Positions 6,027-9,584 of a stretch of 9,584 nucleotides of DNA are shown here, piece after piece. The translations under genes were made by a program, and so were the position numbers. The notes beneath the pieces are model-generated. The model saw nothing but the letters and a program-made list of their open reading frames with translations. It did not search any database and was not told the DNA's origin. The stretch is from contig PLEA01000048.1 of the NCBI GenBank assembly GCA_003136335.1, forward strand, positions 5,043 through 14,626, written 5' to 3'. Every line of letters starts with the position of its first letter. Position 1 is the stretch's first letter. This DNA comes from Acidobacteriaceae bacterium (GTDB lineage Bacteria; Acidobacteriota; Terriglobia; Terriglobales; SbA1).

Positions 6027-7442
6027 TTATTGCCCGGCCTTCACTCGCTCCAACTTCCATGGCTTGACCGGCGGAACGGTGCCGGTGTCCTCGGGCGGGA
6101 TCACTACCTGAAGCTGCGCCTGATTCGCTCCCGTGAGTTTCATTTCAAATTGGACATCCTCAGATGTGATGAGCAACGTGCCGTTGGTCAGTTTGGCTTC
6201 ACTGATCGTGTCATCCCCCGCGGATGCCTTAACGGAGGTAAGTTCCCCACTCTTCGGGTCCACAATTATATCGGCGTGACTGACCGTTCCGGTTAGCGCG
6301 TCCTGCTTCTTCGCAAGCTTGATCGTTTGAAAAGTCTTGCCCTTGAATTTCGCCTGCCAGGTGCCGACAAATGCCTGCAGGTCAGCGTCTGTGTTCTGGT
6401 TTTGAGCGACCTGAACGGAGAATCCCGATAGTCCGAGACAAGTCGCTACCAAGAGCGCGGATGCGCCAAGGGCCGAGACTCGTGTCCACGTTTTGCGAAA
6501 GTAACTGGTTTGTACGAGTAGATTCATGATGCGGTCCTCCAAGGTGTTTGTGTCGAACAGTCCCAAGGCATAGCCAATCGTTGACGGACGGGGCGTCACC
6601 GCCAAGGACCGGGCAATGCTCAAGAGGGAGCGCGCATATTGCGTAGGCGAGGGTAAACATTGCGCTGCGATCTGGTCGCAAGCCAATTCTCGTGCTTGAT
6701 CGATGCGTGCCTTGATCAGAGCAGCGACAGGATGAAAGCAAATGGGCAAGAACAGAAGTTCGTAAACCAGATTCAGAACGAAGTCGTGTCGCTGGATGTG
6801 CGCCAGTTCGTGACCCAGCACGGCAGAGAGTTCGTCCTCCGACGCTTGCGAGAAAAACCATTCCGGCAAAAGCAGAATCGGGTTACGGATTCCCAGCGTT
6901 GCCGGCCCATGGCCTTCCCGTGACAACAATAGGGGTACAGGTCTCATGTTCAACAACAACTGACAGCGCTCGACGATGGCACGCATCGCGGGCGGGACCT
7001 GAAGCTCACTTGACTGGTGCAACATCGTGCGCAGACCCCACCAACCGCAAAAAAGGCGAATTGCCCGGTAGGCAACGAAGCCCAGGTAGAGCATTGCGAT
7101 CAGTCCAACCCAGAGCGGGCCGAACTGGAGTGCCTCACCGCCATGCCGCATTCGCCGCCAGAGAGCCCATGAGGTGCCAGTCATGCCTTTCTCAGCAGGC
7201 TGCACAACGCTCGCCTCTGCAACCGACTTGGGCGTCGGCCTGTCATCGATTCGAGAGCCACGCAGACTGGCGAGCGGAAGCACCACCGCAAGCAGCAACG
7301 CGACAACCCACAACGCATGCAGGTAGGAAGCGGGGCCGCGACGCAACGCTCGTGAAAGAAGCGCGGTAACTCCTGCGACGACGCATGTAACCCACAGGGC
7401 GTTTACCAGGTAGGTGACAACCATATCGTTAATCCGATTCAT
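6027..7442 (-). CDS. BlaR1-like M56 membrane metalloprotease with non-penicillin-binding C-terminal domain
   Basis: A 471-residue membrane zinc protease of the BlaR1/MecR1 type. In this family an external signal activates the protease, which leads to cleavage of the partner repressor. Membrane spans lie at about 8-30, 40-60, 109-131 and 322-345, with a hydrophobic stretch near 222-240. The zinc site is HELAH (211-215) with the third ligand E252 in RELACD. After the last span, residues 355-468 form a polar, beta-rich domain beginning AFVGTWQAKFKGKTFQTIK and ending PVKPWKLERVK. It lacks the SxxK/SxN/KTG motifs of a penicillin-binding sensor, so beta-lactam sensing is not supported and the input signal is unknown. 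The ATG at 7442 overlaps the end of the repressor gene by 14 bp, showing an operon with translational coupling. The upstream AAGAAGGG supports this start; an alternative ATG lies at 7424. Confidence 0.88.
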   Translation of the reverse strand: MNRINDMVVTYLVNALWVTCVVAGVTALLSRALRRGPASYLHALWVVALLLAVVLPLASLRGSRIDDRPTPKSVAEASVVQPAEKGMTGTSWALWRRMRHGGEALQFGPLWVGLIAMLYLGFVAYRAIRLFCGWWGLRTMLHQSSELQVPPAMRAIVERCQLLLNMRPVPLLLSREGHGPATLGIRNPILLLPEWFFSQASEDELSAVLGHELAHIQRHDFVLNLVYELLFLPICFHPVAALIKARIDQARELACDQIAAQCLPSPTQYARSLLSIARSLAVTPRPSTIGYALGLFDTNTLEDRIMNLLVQTSYFRKTWTRVSALGASALLVATCLGLSGFSVQVAQNQNTDADLQAFVGTWQAKFKGKTFQTIKLAKKQDALTGTVSHADIIVDPKSGELTSVKASAGDDTISEAKLTNGTLLITSEDVQFEMKLTGANQAQLQVVIPPEDTGTVPPVKPWKLERVKAGQ

Positions 7443-7842
7443 CGGCTTTTCCCTTCTTGCCCCGTTCGTGCTGCTCTACCAGGCTGCTCAACTCTTCCAA
7501 CTTTCTTGGATCCAGTTGCCGGCTCTTTACCAGACTCATCAGAAGTCCATCCACGGAGCCGCCAAACAGGCGATCGACCATGTCCCCGATCGCATTGCTG
7601 GCTGCCTTGTCACGCGTCAACAGAGGTGCGTAGTCGAACGCCCTGCCACGAAGCGTTCGCCGCACCTTACCCTTGCGATGGAGCACATTCAGCATGGTCT
7701 GTACGGTGGTGTAGGCCAGTTCTTGTGATTCCGCGAGTTTTTCCTGCACGGTTTGCACGTTCGCGGGGCCGAGGTCCCACAAGACATTCATGATCTGCAA
7801 CTCCAGCGGCGTGAGCTGCTGCTGGGATTTTTTCTTACCCAT
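7429..7842 (-). CDS. BlaI/MecI/CopY-family transcriptional repressor
   Basis: A 137-residue dimeric winged-helix repressor, partner of the M56 protease that overlaps its 3' end. The start is chosen as the ATG at 7842: AGGAG (7849-7853) lies 6 nt before it, whereas it would touch the alternative ATG at 7848. The N-terminus is basic (MGKKKSQQQ). The winged helix spans about 10-78, with LTPLELQIMNVLWDLGP as the first helix, AYTTVQTMLNVLHRKGKVRR (43-62) containing the recognition helix, and GRAFDYAPLLTRD as the wing. The dimerisation and effector part is 78-125 (AIGDMVDRLFGGSVDGLLMS), and the tail is charged. These match the family in length and order. Paired CTAA-N4-TTAG sites around its promoter suggest autoregulation. 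I see no obvious copy of the Asn-Phe cleavage site known in staphylococcal BlaI. Confidence 0.9.
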   Translation of the reverse strand: MGKKKSQQQLTPLELQIMNVLWDLGPANVQTVQEKLAESQELAYTTVQTMLNVLHRKGKVRRTLRGRAFDYAPLLTRDKAASNAIGDMVDRLFGGSVDGLLMSLVKSRQLDPRKLEELSSLVEQHERGKKGKADESD

Positions 7843-7850
7843 CCCCATCT

Positions 7851-7864
7851 CCTAAAGTGTTAGG
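7851..7864 (-). promoter_or_regulatory. operator candidate 1 (CCTAA-N4-TTAGG)
   Basis: CCTAA-AGTG-TTAGG is a 5-bp inverted repeat covering the expected transcription start of the repressor operon. It lies just upstream of, and slightly overlaps, the ribosome binding site. A second copy of the core CTAA-N4-TTAG lies 43 bp away. Confidence 0.5.
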
Positions 7865-7894
7865 ACGATACTGCCGGTCAGGTTTGTTTGTCAA
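7865..7894 (-). promoter_or_regulatory. promoter of the repressor/protease operon
   Basis: On the minus strand TTGACA (7894-7889) is a perfect -35 box. TATCGT (7870-7865) after an 18-nt spacer is the best -10 match, 4 of 6 bases. The expected start is near 7858, about 16 nt before the ATG at 7842. Confidence 0.5.
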
Positions 7895-7906
7895 CTAAAA
7901 AGTTAG
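7895..7906 (-). promoter_or_regulatory. operator candidate 2 (CTAA-N4-TTAG)
   Basis: CTAA-AAAG-TTAG directly abuts the upstream edge of the -35 box. It shares its core with candidate 1. Read on the minus strand, both sites sit in the direct repeat GTCCTAAC-N2-TTTAG, with only two bases differing over 15. Confidence 0.5.
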
Positions 7907-7986
7907 GACCTGAGCTACGGCAGAACGAGAACAGGTTTCTACCCAAGCCCTCGGTATTGAAGATTTGACGCCAAATATCGGCGCGC

Positions 7987-8011
7987 AACTGAGCACTGGC
8001 AACTAGGCACT
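7987..8011. repeat. degenerate 14-bp-period direct repeat
   Basis: AACTGAGCACT (7987-7997) and AACTAGGCACT (8001-8011) are near-identical units separated by GGC. Between the operon promoter and the TPR remnant (7907-8112) nothing else stands out. A TACAAT at 8020-8025 could be a -10 box but has no clear partner. Confidence 0.3.
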
Positions 8012-8112
8012 ACTTCCCCTACAATCGCTAGCCCCATCATTCTATGGAACTTCCTTTCCCACAGAAACGTACCTTGGGTGTGGTGTTGAGGACCGGAGAG
8101 CGAATCCATAGT

Positions 8113-8270
8113 TCCCTTCGGCTGCAGAAGCGTGCGCAGGGCAAGGACGAAGAAAGCATTCCTTATTTACAAGATGGCGATTGAGCTCGATCCCGAGTTC
8201 GCAATCGCCTATGCGCGCCTGGGCGGCGTTCACTAGTGCGAGAACCCCGGTGAGACGCTGAGGCGAATCA
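8113..8270 (+). pseudogene. decayed TPR-protein fragment
   Basis: Three pieces of a tetratricopeptide segment can be read across lesions. The first frame gives LRLQKRAQGKDEESIPYLQ, then stops at TGA 8182-8184. After a shift of one base at about 8170-8174 the next frame gives MAIELDPEFAIAYARLGGVH, a classic TPR helix pair with the ELDP and A-x-A-Y-x-x-L-G pattern. A TAG at 8234-8236 interrupts, and reading on gives CENPGETLRRIT, resembling the following repeat. Such sequences are common in TPR-carrying kinases or winged-helix regulators of soil bacteria. Nothing of a kinase or DNA-binding domain is present. It is a relic only. Confidence 0.55.
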
Positions 8271-8304
8271 CTTTGGGAAGAGTAACTGTCGAAATCAATT
8301 GCGC

Positions 8305-9414
8305 TCAGAACCCCGGATTTGTGGACAAAGATGCGGTAGCTGGAACTTCTGCGTCAGGGAGCGTTGCACAGGGCAGGAACTCGCGTTTGAGTTCTTCCGC
8401 CGCTTCGTGTGCTCTTGGATCGGAAGAATACATCAGCTCGGCATAGATCAACCACGGATGCGCGAGAGGGAACGGCTCGATTTCTCGCCAAAACGGGATG
8501 GTACTGAAGGAACGCAGAAAAATGAGTGGCCCTGCCTTGTCAGGAATGATCCGCAACTGACGACGAAGTTGGTCAGGGAACGAGTCGACGAAGATTGGCA
8601 GTTCCAACCCTCGATAAAACTTCTGGAGAGCCTGAGCAGCCGGCCCGCCAGTTACCGACCACCGAATTGATAGGTCTGCAAAAGGCTTTCGGACGCTGGC
8701 GAGCATGTCGTCTAGGTCTCTGTCGGAGGACCGGAAACGCCCGATTAGAAGTTTCGGACGCAGAGCGAACTCATATCCTCTCAACAGCTCGTCCTGTAAT
8801 CGCGATTTGTCGCTGATATCAAAGCCGTGCCCCGATTCTCGCAGTACTCCGCGCTCGACCAACTGCTGTCGAACCTTCGCAACATTGCTTTTGCTCAACC
8901 CGGACGCTTCAGCCAGTTGACGCACGGACCAGCTTCCCGCTAGTTCCTTCGTGGCAAAGGTGAACAACAATTGAGCGATTGCGGGGCTGACCCGCTTGCC
9001 TTCTTTTGAAACGGCATTCTCTTTGTTTCCGATGATCGTACGCTCATAGTTTTGACCGAGCACGAGGTGCATGTTGCCAGCTTGGTCCACAAAGTTTATT
9101 CGTGATTCGATCAATCGCTCGGCAGAAGGCCGGGGGATGTAGCGTGCCAACAGCAAGAGGGGCTTGCGATGTACTCTTGCATAGAGTTTGGCTTGAGCGA
9201 CGAGGGCATTGAGTATCCCTCGGTCCAGATACGACCGCTTCTGTTCCACGAGGAAGGAGTAGGTTCCTTTGGGAGTGCGCACCTTGAGGGTGCCGTCGAT
9301 TCCTTGATCACCGCCACGGTTCTTCTGCGAGAAATCCAGATCGCTGATGAAGTGCAGGGTCCGGATCTGCTCCAGAAAAGGAGTCAATGGAGATTCAACT
9401 CGCATAGCGTCCAT
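8305..9414 (-). CDS. AbiEi-like antitoxin family protein with PD-(D/E)xK-like N-terminus, apparently orphan
   Basis: About 369 residues if started at the ATG 9414; the frame is open from a TTG at 9447, and ATG 9405 is another option. Numbering from 9414: residues 30-120 look like a restriction-endonuclease-like fold, with D40 in GIDGTL and E57-Q-K59 in FLVEQKR forming a D...ExK motif. This is followed by PLLLLARYIPRPSAERL and INFVDQAGN. A winged helix-turn-helix spans about 142-204 (SVRQLAEASGLSKSNVAKVR, then LVERGVLRE). The C-terminal part has RPKLLIGRFRS, the SVTGGPAA segment and a final AHPWLIYAELMYSSDPRAHE helix. That order matches long AbiEi-type antitoxins of type IV toxin-antitoxin systems as I remember them. 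The expected AbiEii nucleotidyltransferase toxin would follow on the minus strand below 8305, but only the TPR remnant and then the repressor operon are there. It may be a solitary regulator or defence protein. No good Shine-Dalgarno is seen before any start, so translation may be leaderless. Confidence 0.7.
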   Translation of the reverse strand: MDAMRVESPLTPFLEQIRTLHFISDLDFSQKNRGGDQGIDGTLKVRTPKGTYSFLVEQKRSYLDRGILNALVAQAKLYARVHRKPLLLLARYIPRPSAERLIESRINFVDQAGNMHLVLGQNYERTIIGNKENAVSKEGKRVSPAIAQLLFTFATKELAGSWSVRQLAEASGLSKSNVAKVRQQLVERGVLRESGHGFDISDKSRLQDELLRGYEFALRPKLLIGRFRSSDRDLDDMLASVRKPFADLSIRWSVTGGPAAQALQKFYRGLELPIFVDSFPDQLRRQLRIIPDKAGPLIFLRSFSTIPFWREIEPFPLAHPWLIYAELMYSSDPRAHEAAEELKREFLPCATLPDAEVPATASLSTNPGF

Positions 9415-9415
9415 T

Positions 9416-9444
9416 ATTATGCCATGTCCATTACTAATGGACAA
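9416..9444 (-). promoter_or_regulatory. promoter of the AbiEi-like gene
   Basis: On the minus strand TTGTCC (9444-9439) and CATAAT (9421-9416) are separated by exactly 17 nt. Transcription would begin near 9408-9410, a few bases before the ATG at 9405. If so, the mRNA is nearly leaderless and 9405, not 9414, is the start. Confidence 0.4.
9425..9443. promoter_or_regulatory. perfect 19-bp palindromic operator candidate
   Basis: TGTCCATTA-C-TAATGGACA has 9-bp perfect arms around one base. It fills the spacer between the -35 and -10 boxes of the AbiEi-like gene. A further TGGACA half-site lies at 9454-9459. The CATGTCCA at 9423-9430 and TGGACATG at 9454-9461 form another 8-bp inverted pair, so several sites may act together. 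AbiEi antitoxins are known to bind inverted repeats in their own promoter, so the neighbouring gene's winged helix is the likely binder. Confidence 0.6.
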
Positions 9445-9461
9445 CAAGAAATGTGGACATG

Positions 9462-9584
9462 GGCTCCTGAAGGAAACGCGGGCGCGGCTACCCGAACCGC
9501 GACCAAACTCTGGAATGATCCCGAGGACAATAACCTAAGGAGTGGATTAGCGTCGGCGAGGGAGTCCCTTTGCCGAGGCCTCGG
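9462..9584. other. window-edge region with terminal palindrome
   Basis: No gene is recognised. CCGAGG-CCTCGG (9573-9584) is a perfect 12-bp palindrome cut off by the window edge; it could be part of a longer element. Nothing else stands out. Confidence 0.3.

Noticed and set aside
7846..7848. ATG at 7848 as start of the BlaI-like repressor
   Set aside because: The AGGAG lies directly against this ATG, which is too close for initiation; the ATG at 7842 has a 6-nt gap.
1..9584. CRISPR arrays, tRNA or rRNA genes
   Set aside because: No regularly spaced repeats, tRNA-like cloverleaf or rRNA motifs were seen on reading either strand.

Overview
The window looks like an accessory stretch of a soil bacterium with moderate-to-high GC. 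Acidobacteriota is my best guess. The guess rests on the combination of a plant-polymer glycosidase (GH67), a BlaI/BlaR1-like pair whose membrane protease ends in a beta-rich domain instead of a penicillin-binding domain, a decayed TPR fragment of a type I associate with that phylum, and a selenoprotein. Taxonomy is inference, not shown directly.

Layout. Positions 1-1059 (minus) hold the N-terminal half of a secreted GH67 alpha-glucuronidase, cut by the window edge. Upstream of it on the same strand is a possible 49-residue membrane peptide (1131-1280). Positions 1315-2250 are insertion-sequence debris: the C-terminal end of an IS1-like transposase (minus) butts against a 5'-truncated, frameshifted IS4-type transposase (plus). 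Positions 2503-3795 (plus) encode a secreted GH63/GH37-like (alpha/alpha)6 glycosidase. Positions 3953-5071 (minus) encode an M24 aminopeptidase P-like protein with a complete metal site but no recognisable N-terminal domain; a GC-rich inverted repeat lies at the point where homology ends.

The most interesting gene is at 5183-5734 (plus). It is a peroxiredoxin-like protein whose reading frame is crossed by an in-frame TGA exactly where relatives have the first Cys of the W-C-P-F-C motif. A perfect 6-bp hairpin with an AGTT loop begins 10 nt after the TGA. This is read as selenocysteine (U46-P-F-C49) with a bacterial SECIS element, so a naive gene call would give only the part downstream of the redox centre. 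A possible 58-residue secreted or anchored peptide follows at 5844-6020.

Positions 6027-7842 (minus) are a BlaI/MecI-type repressor and an overlapping BlaR1-like M56 metalloprotease. Their promoter (7866-7894) is bracketed by two copies of the palindrome CTAA-N4-TTAG, 43 bp apart centre to centre, a good candidate for autoregulation. Positions 8113-8270 hold a broken TPR remnant. Positions 8305-9414 (minus) encode a protein resembling the AbiEi antitoxin family, with an N-terminal PD-(D/E)xK nuclease-like region and a winged helix. No toxin partner is visible downstream, and a perfect 19-bp palindrome sits inside its likely promoter.

The genes do not form one pathway. The two secreted glycosidases suggest breakdown of plant or microbial glycans. 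The rest (redox protein, signal-transducing protease/repressor, defence-type antitoxin, IS debris) is typical of a shuffled accessory region.
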